Positions 9,233-17,923 are shown, counted from the stretch's first letter. The stretch is 64,000 nucleotides of DNA from Niveispirillum sp. SYP-B3756 (GCF_009495745.1 NZ_WIDQ01000001.1:558001-622000); one strand, 5' to 3'. Notes: generated from the letters alone by a model not told the origin. Translations and numbers: made by a program.

Positions 9233-9574
9233 TTACGCAATGAGCGCCTGCAGTTCGGCCAGGGCGCGGTGACGTTCCGAGGTCAGCACCTGCCGCACCA
9301 GCGGAATGGCCCGCAGGCAGCGGGCGATATAATCCGATTCGTCGCGCGTCAGCGTGGGCACCTGCACATCGACATGCAGCGTCTCATCCGGCTCAAACAG
9401 GCGGGACTGGACCGAGGACGGCACCAGCCCGCGCTTGGCGAACAGTTCCAGCACGCGTGGCAGCGAGGCCGGGTCCGGGTCCGCCAGCACGGCAAAACAG
9501 GCGGTGCGGCCCGGATCGGTGGGGCGCTGTTCCTGCGGCGGCGGGGTCAGGGTGGGGGCGGGCATGGGTCTCAC
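9233..9574 (-). CDS. ACT-domain small protein (IlvN/IlvH-like regulatory fold)
   Basis: A small protein (113 aa from GTG 9574, 110 aa from ATG 9565). Its core, ACFAVLADPDPASLPRVLEL followed by an FAKRGLVPSS segment and a VDVQVPTL strand, reads as one ACT domain (beta-alpha-beta with the small Pro/Gly turn). ACT domains bind amino acids and regulate enzymes. The GTG start overlaps the TGA of the upstream gene (GTGA), suggesting coupled translation; ATG 9565 is the alternative. The N-terminus is proline-rich. It forms a two-gene unit with the gene at 9571-9924 and is divergent from an Lrp-type regulator, so regulation by amino acid supply is plausible. The target enzyme is unknown. Confidence 0.6.
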   Translation of the reverse strand: MRPMPAPTLTPPPQEQRPTDPGRTACFAVLADPDPASLPRVLELFAKRGLVPSSVQSRLFEPDETLHVDVQVPTLTRDESDYIARCLRAIPLVRQVLTSERHRALAELQALIA

Positions 9575-9924
9575 TCGGCAGCGACGAAATGGGCGGGGAT
9601 GGTTTTGCTGGCACCGCGCATTTCCGGGCCGACGGACAGCCGGTCATGCTCAGCACGGGCCAGACAGCGGGAGAGAACGCTGGCCGGGTCTTCATTCAGG
9701 CCTGCCTCGTCATCCGTTACCAGCATGGCGAAGGCGCGGGTGGCGCGCGACGCACGCAACGCTGCATCCACCGCTTCACCCAGATCAACACCCTGCAGGT
9801 GCTGCCACGGCACAGGCGTAATCACACCGCTGGCCGCGCGATGCACCGCCAGGGCAATGCGCGCCCCCGTCGGCTGGTCGCGGTAAACGGTCAGGCTGGC
9901 GTGATTTTCGTAAGCGGATGACAT
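9571..9924 (-). CDS. Conserved hypothetical protein, partner of the ACT-domain gene
   Basis: A 117-aa soluble protein starting MSSAYENHASLTVYRD. An in-frame codon 72 nt upstream would add 24 residues with poor start context. I do not recognise a family. It has a strand-rich N-half (RIALAVHRAASGVITPVPW) and a helical middle (GEAVDAALRASRATRAFAML). No signal peptide or membrane segment is visible. It overlaps the ACT-domain gene by 4 nt and begins 138 nt from the divergent Lrp-type gene, so the intergenic region probably holds both promoters. Confidence 0.6.
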   Translation of the reverse strand: MSSAYENHASLTVYRDQPTGARIALAVHRAASGVITPVPWQHLQGVDLGEAVDAALRASRATRAFAMLVTDDEAGLNEDPASVLSRCLARAEHDRLSVGPEMRGASKTIPAHFVAAE

Positions 9925-10061
9925 CGTGGCGGCCCCGATAGAGCGTGAAGAACGATGGCCACACCCTAACGGAGATGCCGGGGCATTTCTTTGCAAGTTT
10001 CCTTCACAGAAGATAATCTGTGCATGAATTTTGCCATATTAGTGGATATAGGGGAATTTTT

Positions 10062-10553
10062 ATGCAGAAAGAGCTGGATGGTTTGGATTGGCGAATCCTG
10101 GGCCTGTTGCAGAAGGACGGATCGGCAACGGCGGCGGAAATCGCGGAAAAGGTGGGGTTGAGCCAAAGCCCGTGCTGGCGACGCATCCAGCGGCTGGAAG
10201 AAGATCAGGTGATCAAGCGCCGGGTGGCGTTGCTGGACCGCAAGGCGGTGGGGCTGAATGTCATGATCTTCAGCCAGGTGAAGCTGGAAGCGCATAGCGG
10301 TGACACGCTGGATGATTTCCGCGCCTCCATCCGCCGCATCCCGGAGGTGCAGGAATGTTTCGTGCTGATGGGGCAGGTGGATTTCCTGCTGCGCATCGTC
10401 ACCAAGGATATCGAAGCCTATGAACAGCTTTTCTTCGAGAAACTGTCCAAACTGCCGGGCGTGCGGGAACTGAACAGCATGATCGTCGTCTCCACGGTGA
10501 AGGAGACGACGGAACTGCCTTTGCCGGGGCAGGCCAATCTCCCCAAAGCGTGA
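10062..10553 (+). CDS. Lrp/AsnC family transcriptional regulator
   Basis: A 163-aa feast/famine regulator. The N-terminal winged helix-turn-helix (LDWRILGLLQKDG, TAAEIAEKVGLSQSPCWRRI) is followed by the ligand-binding RAM/ACT-like domain (VPEVQE-type strand at IPEVQECFVLMGQVDFLLRI). ATG 10062 was chosen because GGGGAA lies 5 nt upstream and MQKELDGLDWRIL is the usual family start. An upstream in-frame ATG at 10020 lacks support. It is divergent from the ACT-domain pair, a common layout for a local regulator and its target. The stop codon is in the loop of a 16-bp hairpin. Confidence 0.92.
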   Translation: MQKELDGLDWRILGLLQKDGSATAAEIAEKVGLSQSPCWRRIQRLEEDQVIKRRVALLDRKAVGLNVMIFSQVKLEAHSGDTLDDFRASIRRIPEVQECFVLMGQVDFLLRIVTKDIEAYEQLFFEKLSKLPGVRELNSMIVVSTVKETTELPLPGQANLPKA

Positions 10554-10569
10554 GCTTTGGGGAGATTGG
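10534..10569. terminator. Perfect 16-bp palindrome between convergent genes
   Basis: CCAATCTCCCCAAAGC pairs perfectly with GCTTTGGGGAGATTGG around a GTGA loop that contains the Lrp stop codon. The convergent glxA-like gene stops 3 nt further on. The right edge reads GATTGGTATC, the same kind of ATACCAA/TTGGTAT edge seen on several other intergenic palindromes in the window (20061, 55211). No U tract follows, so it may act as a bidirectional stall or as a repeat unit. Confidence 0.65.
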
Positions 10570-10571
10570 TA

Positions 10572-11555
10572 TCAGGGAGAAGCCCCGGCACCAAACCGGT
10601 CCCGGTAATCGCGCGGGGACAGGCCGGTGGCGCGGCTGAAATGATGGCGCAGAGTGGGTGGGGCGCCGAAACCGGCCAGCCGCGCCACTTCCTCCACCGG
10701 CAGGCTTGTCGTCTCCAGCAGGGTCTTGGCCAGTTCCACCCGCACCAGGGCAAGCCAGTCCCCGGGCGTGTGCCCCGTCGCCTCCTGAAAGCGGCGCAGG
10801 AAGGTGCGCTCGCTCATGGCGGCCGCCTGGGCCATATCCGCCACCGTCCAGACCTGTTGCGGATCGGCGCGTATCCGGTCCAGCAGGGGGCTGAGACGGC
10901 TTTGCGGCTGGCGCGGCACCGGGCGGGGGACGAACTGCGCCTGCCCGCCGCTGCGATGGGCGGGCACTACCAGCCGGCGGGCCACGCTGTTGGCGGCATC
11001 ATGGCCGAAATCACTGCGGATGATGTGCAGCATCAGGTCAATCCCCGCCGCACTGCCGGCAGAGGTGAACAAGCGCCCTTCCTGCACATAGAGCACATCG
11101 GCATCCAACCGCACGGCCGGATAGGCCTGGGCCATGGCATCGGCATAGCGCCAGTGCGTGGCCAGCCTTTTGCCATCCAGCAGGCCGGTGGCCGCCAGGA
11201 CAAAGGCACCGGAGCAGATGGAGGCCAGCCGGGCACCGCGATCATGCGCCGCGCGCAAACGGTCTATCAGGAAAGGCGGCACCGGCACACCGGCCCCCTT
11301 CCAGCCGGGTGCGATGATCAGGTCGGCCTGCTCCAGCAGGTCCAGCCCGCCATCCACGGTAAGGCGCAGCCCGCCCTGCGCCCGCAACGGCCCCGGTTCG
11401 ATGGCAGCCGCCGCGAACCGGTACCAGCCCGGCCCCAGTTCCGGCCGGGCAAGGCCGAAAATCTCCGCCGTGATGGCAAATTCAAAGGTGCAGAGCCCGT
11501 CATAGACGAGCGCCACGACGAGGGGGCCGGCGGGGTTTGGCGGGATATTGTCCAT
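10572..11555 (-). CDS. GlxA/FtrA family transcriptional regulator (DJ-1/PfpI + AraC HTH)
   Basis: A 327-aa protein combining an N-terminal DJ-1/PfpI-like sensor domain with a C-terminal AraC-type double HTH. The sensor domain (residues about 10-185) has LVVALVYDGL, a LIIAPGW strand and a nucleophile-elbow-like SICSGAFVLAATGLLDG. The HTH region holds MAQAAAMSERTFLRRFQEATG and VEEVARLAGFGAPPTLRHHF. In this family the PfpI part usually senses a small metabolite rather than acting as a protease. The Cys in ICSG is retained. Start MDNIPPNPAG chosen; nine more residues are possible from 11582. It is monocistronic and its target is not evident. Confidence 0.88.
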   Translation of the reverse strand: MDNIPPNPAGPLVVALVYDGLCTFEFAITAEIFGLARPELGPGWYRFAAAAIEPGPLRAQGGLRLTVDGGLDLLEQADLIIAPGWKGAGVPVPPFLIDRLRAAHDRGARLASICSGAFVLAATGLLDGKRLATHWRYADAMAQAYPAVRLDADVLYVQEGRLFTSAGSAAGIDLMLHIIRSDFGHDAANSVARRLVVPAHRSGGQAQFVPRPVPRQPQSRLSPLLDRIRADPQQVWTVADMAQAAAMSERTFLRRFQEATGHTPGDWLALVRVELAKTLLETTSLPVEEVARLAGFGAPPTLRHHFSRATGLSPRDYRDRFGAGASP

Positions 11556-11628
11556 GGCAGCAATTCTGCCAGCGGACATCACTCAACGGAAGGGGCAAGC
11601 TCCAGCAAGCAAGGCGGTGCTTGCCCCT

Positions 11629-12036
11629 TCACGCCACCTTTGGTGGCCGTCCACCCTTGCGGCCATTCTCACGGGAAGCCGCTGCCTTTGCCGGCGAGCG
11701 CGCCTTTCCGCCAGACGAGCCAAGGTTGGCGGCCATCCATTGCTTGGAACCGAAAATACCCTGCAACAGGGCTGGCACATAGATATCGGCATCAAGCTTT
11801 GGCCAATGCAGGCCGAGACCTGCAGGGCTGATTTCTATGTCAGCCAGTTCGTCGGGGGCGGCACCCGCCAAGCCTTCCACAAGATCAGGGGGGAAGGCCA
11901 CCTGGACACCGGTGCTGAGATCAACCACGATACGGGCCGTCCGACGCACAAACTTGGCACCGGTGACATGGCCATGCCGCCGCAGTTCTTCCATGTGCTG
12001 GCGGGCAGCGGACAATTCCTGTTCAGTCAGTTCCAT
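11629..12036 (-). CDS. DUF2442 domain protein
   Basis: A 135-aa protein. The central DUF2442 region (FVRRTARIVVDLSTGVQVAFPPDLVEGL followed by LADIEISPAGLGLHWPKLDADIYVPALLQGIFG) is typical. An N-terminal helical extension and a basic Lys/Arg/Ala-rich tail (GRKGGRPPKVA) flank it. The tail could contact nucleic acid. The gene overlaps the upstream DUF4160 gene by 14 nt. DUF4160-DUF2442 pairs recur widely in bacterial genomes and have been suggested to be toxin-antitoxin-like, without firm biochemical proof that I know of. Confidence 0.8.
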   Translation of the reverse strand: MELTEQELSAARQHMEELRRHGHVTGAKFVRRTARIVVDLSTGVQVAFPPDLVEGLAGAAPDELADIEISPAGLGLHWPKLDADIYVPALLQGIFGSKQWMAANLGSSGGKARSPAKAAASRENGRKGGRPPKVA

Positions 12037-12271
12037 GAATGCCCTCCCATTGCCTGCACATTGCCAGCACCATGTCGGCCAACTCCGTCAGGATGCGCTG
12101 TAATTCTGTACCGGTGAAACCCTCATATCCCCGCAGCGCAGGGGGCCCCTGCGGGCAGTTGAGAATGAAGATGGCTTCCCTTCCCGCCCCCATGACATGA
12201 ACATGGGCCGGACGATGGTCGTTTGGATAGATAACCACGCGCAGGCCACCGAGGCGGGCAATTGTTGGCAT
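12023..12271 (-). CDS. DUF4160 domain protein
   Basis: An 82-aa protein with the DUF4160 signature: PTIARLGGLRVVIYPNDHRPAHVHV with its conserved HxPxHVHV, then an ILN-centred strand and a helical C-terminus (LQRILTELADMVLAMCRQW). Start ATG 12271 (MPTIARLGG) matches family N-termini. It is the promoter-proximal gene of a pair with DUF2442, overlapping by 14 nt. Function is unproven; a toxin-antitoxin-like module is the usual speculation. Confidence 0.8.
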   Translation of the reverse strand: MPTIARLGGLRVVIYPNDHRPAHVHVMGAGREAIFILNCPQGPPALRGYEGFTGTELQRILTELADMVLAMCRQWEGIHGTD

Positions 12272-12449
12272 TCGCACCTCGCCAAAACCCAAGCGCTTAG
12301 GATAATGATTCTGACGCTATTGTAAAGCCACCCTCAAAAGGGGGAGGGTTACTTTGGTTTGGCGGAATATCAATCATCATTGGCGATCCTGCCACTTGGC
12401 CGCCTTCCGGCAAAGCGAGAAGCTCCGCCCTGCAACAAAGGGAGCCCTG

Positions 12450-12845
12450 ATGATGAGTGCTGTCACCGAAATCCCTGCCGCCCCGTCCGATCTGGCCGTG
12501 GCGCATTTCGCTGCCGAATTCAGCTTTGAGACCGATTGCTGGGATGTGCATGACGCCCTGTCACGCGGCCCGGATTTCGTGCTGCTGGATGTGCGGGGGC
12601 CGGCGCTATTTGCCCGCGGCCATGTGCCGGGGGCCATCAACCTGCCCCATGGCAAGATCACCGACCGACGCCTGGCGGAATGGCCGGCAGAGACGCTGTT
12701 CGTCACCTATTGCGCCGGCCCGCATTGCAACGGGGCGGCGCGCGGAGCCCTGCGGTTGGCGCAACTGGGCCGCTCGGTGAAGATCATGGCCGGCGGTATT
12801 ACCGGCTGGATCGATGAAGGGTTCGATCTGGCCACGGGTGCGTGA
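12450..12845 (+). CDS. Rhodanese-like sulfurtransferase domain protein
   Basis: A 131-aa single rhodanese domain. LLDVRGPALFARGHVPGAINLPHG is the CDC25/rhodanese N-terminal motif, and YCAGPHCNGA carries the presumed catalytic cysteine loop. GGITGWIDEGF near the end is the C-terminal signature. A cytoplasmic sulfur carrier or sulfane-sulfur transfer role is likely; the substrate is unknown. ATG 12450 (or 12453) follows AAAGGGAG with good spacing. An upstream in-frame ATG at 12354 would add a Trp/His-rich leader without family support. Nothing else is in its transcription unit. Confidence 0.88.
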   Translation: MMSAVTEIPAAPSDLAVAHFAAEFSFETDCWDVHDALSRGPDFVLLDVRGPALFARGHVPGAINLPHGKITDRRLAEWPAETLFVTYCAGPHCNGAARGALRLAQLGRSVKIMAGGITGWIDEGFDLATGA

Positions 12846-12853
12846 ATGAAAAA

Positions 12854-12879
12854 GGCCGGCGGAATCGCTTCCGCCGGCC
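12854..12879 (-). terminator. Rho-independent terminator of the first peptide-binding-protein gene
   Basis: A 10-bp stem GGCCGGCGGA / TCCGCCGGCC with a 6-nt loop. Read on the minus strand it is followed by TTTTTC, a proper U tract, and it lies just past the minus-strand stop at 12904. On the plus strand it may also slow transcription from the rhodanese gene. Confidence 0.85.
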
Positions 12880-12903
12880 CGGCACCCTGCAAGGCGTCAG
12901 CCC

Positions 12904-14517
12904 TTATTCCTTCACATCCAGAAAGCGACTGGGGTGGCTGTCCAGCAGATTATCCTTCCAGCCGATCAGCTTGGGGCTGACCATGTGCTTGGAGCTGTAG
13001 AAATGCAGCGGGAAGACGGCCACATCCTCCACCATCAGGCGTTCAGCCTGCTGCATCAGATCAGCCCGCTGTTCCTCAGTGGGGGCGGCGGTGGCCTGAT
13101 CCAGCAGCTTGTCATAGGCGGGGTTGCTGTAACCGGACGGGTTCTGCTTGCCAATGTCGCTGCGCGCCAGATCCAGGAAGCTGGCCGCATCGATATAATC
13201 GCCGATCCAGCCATGGCGGACCACGTCCTTGAACTTCTTTTCGTCGCGCGTGTTCAGGAACACTTTCCATTCCTGATTATTCAGCGTCGTCTTCACCCCC
13301 AGCTTCTGCTGCCACATGGAGGCTACGGCGATGGCCAGTTTGCGGTGGTTTTCGTGGGTATTGTAGAGGATTTCGATTTCCAGCGGCTTGCCACCCGGCC
13401 CGTAACCGGCCTTCTGCATCAGTTCCTTGGCCTTGGCATCGCGCTGGGCCTGGGTCCAGCTGGCATAATCGGGCACCTGCTGGGTATAGCCCGCCACACC
13501 CGGCGGCACGAAACTGTAGGCTGGCAGCTCCCCGCGCTGGTTGATCTTTTCCACCAGAATATTGCGGTCGACGGCGAGGTTGAGCGCCAGCCGCAGATCC
13601 TTGTTGGATTTCCACGGTTCCTTGGTCAGGTTGGCGGCAAAGAAATAAGTGCCGAAATAGGGTGCCAGCCGCAGCTCGCTGGCCAGATTGGTGCGCAGCC
13701 ACTGCATCTGCGTCACCGGCACCTCATAGGTGACGTGCAGTTCGCCAGCGCGATAGCGCTTCAGTTCCGCATCCAGATTCTCGGTCGGATAATACATCAC
13801 CGTATCAATGGGCGTCTTGGCCGCATCGGGGTGATAGCTGTTCTTCACCAGCTTCACATGGCTCTGCGGCACCGCCTCCGCCAGCTTATAAACACCATTG
13901 GTGACCAGATTGCCGGGCTTGATGAAATCCGCCCCGAACTTTTCCACATTCGCCTTGGACAGGGCGTAGGTGGCATGGTGGTGCAGCATGGACAGGAAAT
14001 AGGGCGTGGGCCGTTCCAACGTCACCTGGAACGTATAATCATCCAGCGCCCGCACGCCCATCTGCTCCACCGGCAGCTTGCCCAGATTGATGGCCTGGGC
14101 ATTCTTCACCATCCACAGGAAATAGCCGTACTTGGCCCCGTTCTTGGGATCGACCAGACGCTTCCAGGAGAAGACCCAGTCGGCCGCCGTCACCGGCGTG
14201 CCGTCCGACCATTTGGCATTGCGGCGCAGATGGAACGTATAGACCAGCCCGTCCGGCGAAATGTCCCATTTTTCCGCCGCACCGGGGATCAGCTTGTCGG
14301 TACCATCGGGGATCAGCAACCCGTCAAACAGGTCATACTGAATCCAGCTATCCGGCACCCCGCTGGACTTGCCCGGGTCCAATGTCTCCGGCTCTGCGCC
14401 ATTGCCCCGGTGCAGCACCTTTTCCGCCCAGGCGGGGGCCGTGGCGGCAGTCAGGCTGGCGGTCGCCAGCATCAGGGCCATGGTCATGCGACGCAGGTGC
14501 CGGGTCACAAATGACAT
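12904..14517 (-). CDS. Peptide ABC transporter substrate-binding protein (OppA type), copy 1
   Basis: A 537-aa SBP_bac_5 protein. A Sec signal peptide (MSFVTRHLRRMTMALMLATA, then ...TAPAWA with cleavage near residue 31) leads to the mature start EKVLHRGNGAEPETLDP, the canonical family beginning. Further family marks are GTPVTAADWVFSWKRLVDPK and a C-terminal FPLHFYSSKHMVSPKL. It should bind oligopeptides or similar solutes in the periplasm. ATG 14517 has AGGAG upstream. It is the most distal of three paralogous genes in tandem on the minus strand. No permease or ATPase gene is nearby, so the transporter core must be elsewhere. Confidence 0.92.
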   Translation of the reverse strand: MSFVTRHLRRMTMALMLATASLTAATAPAWAEKVLHRGNGAEPETLDPGKSSGVPDSWIQYDLFDGLLIPDGTDKLIPGAAEKWDISPDGLVYTFHLRRNAKWSDGTPVTAADWVFSWKRLVDPKNGAKYGYFLWMVKNAQAINLGKLPVEQMGVRALDDYTFQVTLERPTPYFLSMLHHHATYALSKANVEKFGADFIKPGNLVTNGVYKLAEAVPQSHVKLVKNSYHPDAAKTPIDTVMYYPTENLDAELKRYRAGELHVTYEVPVTQMQWLRTNLASELRLAPYFGTYFFAANLTKEPWKSNKDLRLALNLAVDRNILVEKINQRGELPAYSFVPPGVAGYTQQVPDYASWTQAQRDAKAKELMQKAGYGPGGKPLEIEILYNTHENHRKLAIAVASMWQQKLGVKTTLNNQEWKVFLNTRDEKKFKDVVRHGWIGDYIDAASFLDLARSDIGKQNPSGYSNPAYDKLLDQATAAPTEEQRADLMQQAERLMVEDVAVFPLHFYSSKHMVSPKLIGWKDNLLDSHPSRFLDVKE

Positions 14518-14597
14518 GCGGGAACGCTCCTGTTCAAAGGTCGGATTGCTGCTGATGGGTTGATTGGGGGCGGTGGCGGCCACCGCCCCCTGCTTTG

Positions 14598-16202
14598 TCA
14601 CTTGGCGGCGACTTCCAGATAGCGCGAGGGCTGCACGCCCATCGGCGTCGGCCCCCAGCCCTTCACCCTTGGGCTGACCAGATTGCGATAGGCCTGATGA
14701 TAGATGGGGATGATCGGCGTATCGGCCAGCATGGTTGCTTCCGCGTCCGCCAGCAGCTTCATGCGCTGGGCCGGGTCGGTACTGGTGTTGGCGGCATCCA
14801 GCTTCTGGTCGAAGGCAGCATTGTCATAGCCCGACCGGTTCATCTTGCCCACATCCGAACGCAACAGTTTCAGGAACGTATAGGGATCGGCAAAATCGGC
14901 GAGCCAGCCCAGCACGGCCGTGCCGGCATAGGATTTCTCGCCTGCATTCTGCAACACGATCTTCCATTCCTGATTATTCAGGTTGACCTTGGCGCCCAGC
15001 TTGCTCTGCCACATGGAGGCGACTGCCACCATGATCTTGCGGGTGCTTTCATTGGTATTGTGCAGGATTTCCACTTCCAGTGGCTTGCCGCCCTTGCCAT
15101 AGCCGGCTTCCTCAATCAGGCGCTTGGCCTGGGCGTCGCGCTCCGCCTGGGTTGCCTTGGCCAGGGCGGGCAGCGGCAGCGTATAGCCGTCAATACCGGG
15201 GGAGGTCAGTGTCCAGGCCGGCACGTCACCGGCCTTGGTGATCTTTTCCACAATGATCTGGCGGTCGATGGCCAGATAAAGCGCCTCCCGCAGCTTGGGA
15301 TTGGACTTGAACGGTTCCTTGGTCATGTTCACGGCCAGATACTGGGTGCCCAGCACGGGATAGAACATGATGGTTTCCGGCATGTTCTGGCGCAGCCAGT
15401 CGATCTGGGTCACCGGTGCCATCTGCACAATATCCAGTTCACCAGCGCGGAAGCGGCGCAGCTCCGTCTCCGGGCTGTCGGAATGGTGGAAGACCACGGT
15501 ATCGATCTTCACCGATGCCGCCTCGCGGAAATGCGGGTTCTTCACCGCCTTCACGAAGGATTGCGGCATATAGGCGTCCAGCTTGTAGGCGCCGTTGGAG
15601 ACAAGGTTGCGGGGCTTGACGAAGTCCGCCCCGAACTTCTCCACATTGGCCTTGGAGATCGGGTAGGTCATGCGGTGCAGCAGGGAGCCCAGGAAATAGC
15701 CGGTGGGCCGTTCCAGCGTTACCTTGAAGGTGCGGGCATCTACCGCCTGCACGCCCAGCGCCGACACCGGCTGCTTGCCATTGCTGATCGCCTCCCCGTT
15801 CTTCACGGGCCAGAGGAAATAGGCATAGTCAGAGGCCGTCTTGGGATCGACCAGCCGCTGCCAGGCAAAGACGAAATCCGCCGCCGTCACCGGCGTGCCA
15901 TCCGACCATTTGCCATCGGCACGCAGGGTGAAGGTATAGGTCAGCCCATCCTCGCTGATGGTCCATTTCTCCGCAGCCCCCGGAATGGCCTTGCCATCGG
16001 GGCCGAAGGTCAGCAGCCCCTCGAACAGGTCGTACCCGATCCGGGCCGACTGCACATCGGTGCCCTTTTGCGGGTCGAGCGAGGTCGGTTCGGCCTGATT
16101 GCCCCGGTTCAGCACCATGTCCGCCCAGGCGGCGCTGGCGGAAAAACCGGTGGCAAGGGTCAGGGCGACGAAGGCCGTCGCCAGACGGCGGGAAAGGCGC
16201 AT
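14598..16202 (-). CDS. Peptide ABC transporter substrate-binding protein (OppA type), copy 2
   Basis: A 534-aa paralogue of the flanking genes. A signal peptide ends at SASAAWA, then DMVLNRGNQAEPTSLDPQKG. GTPVTAADFVFAWQRLVDPKT, an AVKNPHFREAASVKID region and a C-terminal PIIPIYHQAYRNLVSPRV match the SBP_bac_5 fold. ATG 16202 is preceded by GGAG with 7-nt spacing; an in-frame codon at 16244 would only extend the leader. It lies 80 nt upstream of copy 1 and 134 nt downstream of copy 3, with no clear terminator between, so co-transcription is possible. Confidence 0.92.
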   Translation of the reverse strand: MRLSRRLATAFVALTLATGFSASAAWADMVLNRGNQAEPTSLDPQKGTDVQSARIGYDLFEGLLTFGPDGKAIPGAAEKWTISEDGLTYTFTLRADGKWSDGTPVTAADFVFAWQRLVDPKTASDYAYFLWPVKNGEAISNGKQPVSALGVQAVDARTFKVTLERPTGYFLGSLLHRMTYPISKANVEKFGADFVKPRNLVSNGAYKLDAYMPQSFVKAVKNPHFREAASVKIDTVVFHHSDSPETELRRFRAGELDIVQMAPVTQIDWLRQNMPETIMFYPVLGTQYLAVNMTKEPFKSNPKLREALYLAIDRQIIVEKITKAGDVPAWTLTSPGIDGYTLPLPALAKATQAERDAQAKRLIEEAGYGKGGKPLEVEILHNTNESTRKIMVAVASMWQSKLGAKVNLNNQEWKIVLQNAGEKSYAGTAVLGWLADFADPYTFLKLLRSDVGKMNRSGYDNAAFDQKLDAANTSTDPAQRMKLLADAEATMLADTPIIPIYHQAYRNLVSPRVKGWGPTPMGVQPSRYLEVAAK

Positions 16203-16336
16203 TGTTATTCTCCAGGGCATCCAACTGCGGCCCCCATCACCCATGTCCGACGGGGTGGGAATTCAGCTGTATGTGCGGTCTATCGCCCGGACTGTCCAGT
16301 GCTGGGGGCACGCTTTCGTCAGCCGAACGGCATTTT

Positions 16337-17923
16337 TCACCGGGCCGTGACCGGTGACAGAAAGCGGCTGGGGTTGCAATCCACCGGATTGGGCTGCCAG
16401 CCCGCCAGCCGGGGGGAGACCAGCCGCACCCGTGCATAGGTGAAAAGCGGGATGATGGGCGCATCGGCAACCACCAGTGCCTCGGCCTGATGCAGAATCT
16501 CCAGCCGCTTGGCGGGATCGCGTTCCTGCACGCTGGCCGCCATCAGCCGGTCATAGGCAGGATTGCCATAGGCGGCGGGATTTTCCGGCCCCATCTCCGT
16601 GCGCAGGAATTGCAGGAAGGCATAGGGATCATCATAGGCGCCAATGATGCCGTGCCGGGCCAGACCCGGGAAATTATGCGTGCGCCTGGTATCCAGAAAC
16701 ACCTTCCATTCCTGATTGGTCAGGGTGGATTTCACCCCCAGCCGCTGCTGCACCATGCCGGCCACCGCCACGGCGATGCGGCGATGGTTATCGGCGGTAT
16801 TGAACAGGATATCCAATGTCAGCCCCTGCCCGCCCGGATATCCGGCCTTGGCCAGCAACGTCTGCGCCGTGGCAACCCGCCGCTCCATCGGCCAGTCGGC
16901 CCATTCCGGCCGGGCCGCCTGATAATGGGTCACCGTCGGCGGCACAAAGGAAAGGCTGGGCATCTCCCCGCCCTGGCTGATCCGTTCGGTCAAGACCTCC
17001 CGGTCGATCACCATGGACAGGGCCCGGCGCAGATCGGGCTTCGATTTCCAGGGTTCCTTTTCCAGATTGAAGGTCAGGAAATAGGTGCCCAATTGCGGCG
17101 ACAGACGCAGCGCATCGGGCAGGTTGGCCTTGGCCCAGGGGATTTGCGCGGGTGGCAGCGTATAGCTGGCGTCCAGTTCCCCGGCGCGGAAGCGCTTCAG
17201 TTCCGTTTCCTGGTTCTCCGTCGGGTAGAAATAGACCGTATCGAAGAAGGCTTTGGCGGCATCGCGGTGGAACGGGTTGCGCTCCAGCTTGACATGACCC
17301 TGCGGCACCTGTTCTGCCAGCCGGTACCCGCCGGAAGAGACAAGGTTGCCCGGCCTGAAGAAATCCCGTCCCAGTGCCGTCACCCGGGATTCCGGCAGGA
17401 TCACCAGCATCGGGTATGAGAGCAGGGAGATGAAATAGGGGGTCGGCTCCTCCAGCGTGAAGCGCACGGTTTGCGTATCCAGCGCCGCCACCCCTAAGGC
17501 TGCCGTGTCCGTCAGCGTGCCGGTGCTGAGCGCGCGGGCATTCTTGATCGGCCAGACGAAATTATTGTTCCGGCTGGTGGCCGGGTTGGCCAGCCGGCGG
17601 AAGGAGAAGACAACATCGCCGGCCGTGATCGGGCTGCCATCGGACCATTTGGCCCCATCACGCAGATGGAAGGTCACCTGCAGCCCGTCAGCGCTGGTTT
17701 CCCAGCGGTCGGCGATGGCCGGCTGCGGCTTGCCATCCGGCCCACGGGACAACAGCCCTTCATAGATATCGTAGAAGATCATGGCTTCCGGCAGGCCGGT
17801 TGCCTGATGCGGGTCCAGCGTTTCCGGCTCCGCCCCATTGCCCCGCCGCAACACCGTTTCCGCCCCCGCCAGCCCCGGCAACAGCAGACAGAACAAAAGG
17901 GCGGCGAGCAGGCGCTTCATCAT
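16337..17923 (-). CDS. Peptide ABC transporter substrate-binding protein (OppA type), copy 3
   Basis: A 528-aa paralogue. Signal peptide MMKRLLAALLFCLLLPGLAG, then AETVLRRGNGAEPETLDPHQ. GSPITAGDVVFSFRRLANPAT and a C-terminal IIPLFTYARVRLVSPRLAGW confirm SBP_bac_5. ATG 17923 has AAGGA 8 nt upstream; a second ATG follows at once. It is the first gene of the three-gene array. Shared motifs at identical places (RGN..EP.(T/S)LDP, VLVEKI-like and VSP..GW ends) indicate tandem duplication followed by divergence, which usually means different ligand preferences for one permease. Confidence 0.9.
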   Translation of the reverse strand: MMKRLLAALLFCLLLPGLAGAETVLRRGNGAEPETLDPHQATGLPEAMIFYDIYEGLLSRGPDGKPQPAIADRWETSADGLQVTFHLRDGAKWSDGSPITAGDVVFSFRRLANPATSRNNNFVWPIKNARALSTGTLTDTAALGVAALDTQTVRFTLEEPTPYFISLLSYPMLVILPESRVTALGRDFFRPGNLVSSGGYRLAEQVPQGHVKLERNPFHRDAAKAFFDTVYFYPTENQETELKRFRAGELDASYTLPPAQIPWAKANLPDALRLSPQLGTYFLTFNLEKEPWKSKPDLRRALSMVIDREVLTERISQGGEMPSLSFVPPTVTHYQAARPEWADWPMERRVATAQTLLAKAGYPGGQGLTLDILFNTADNHRRIAVAVAGMVQQRLGVKSTLTNQEWKVFLDTRRTHNFPGLARHGIIGAYDDPYAFLQFLRTEMGPENPAAYGNPAYDRLMAASVQERDPAKRLEILHQAEALVVADAPIIPLFTYARVRLVSPRLAGWQPNPVDCNPSRFLSPVTAR

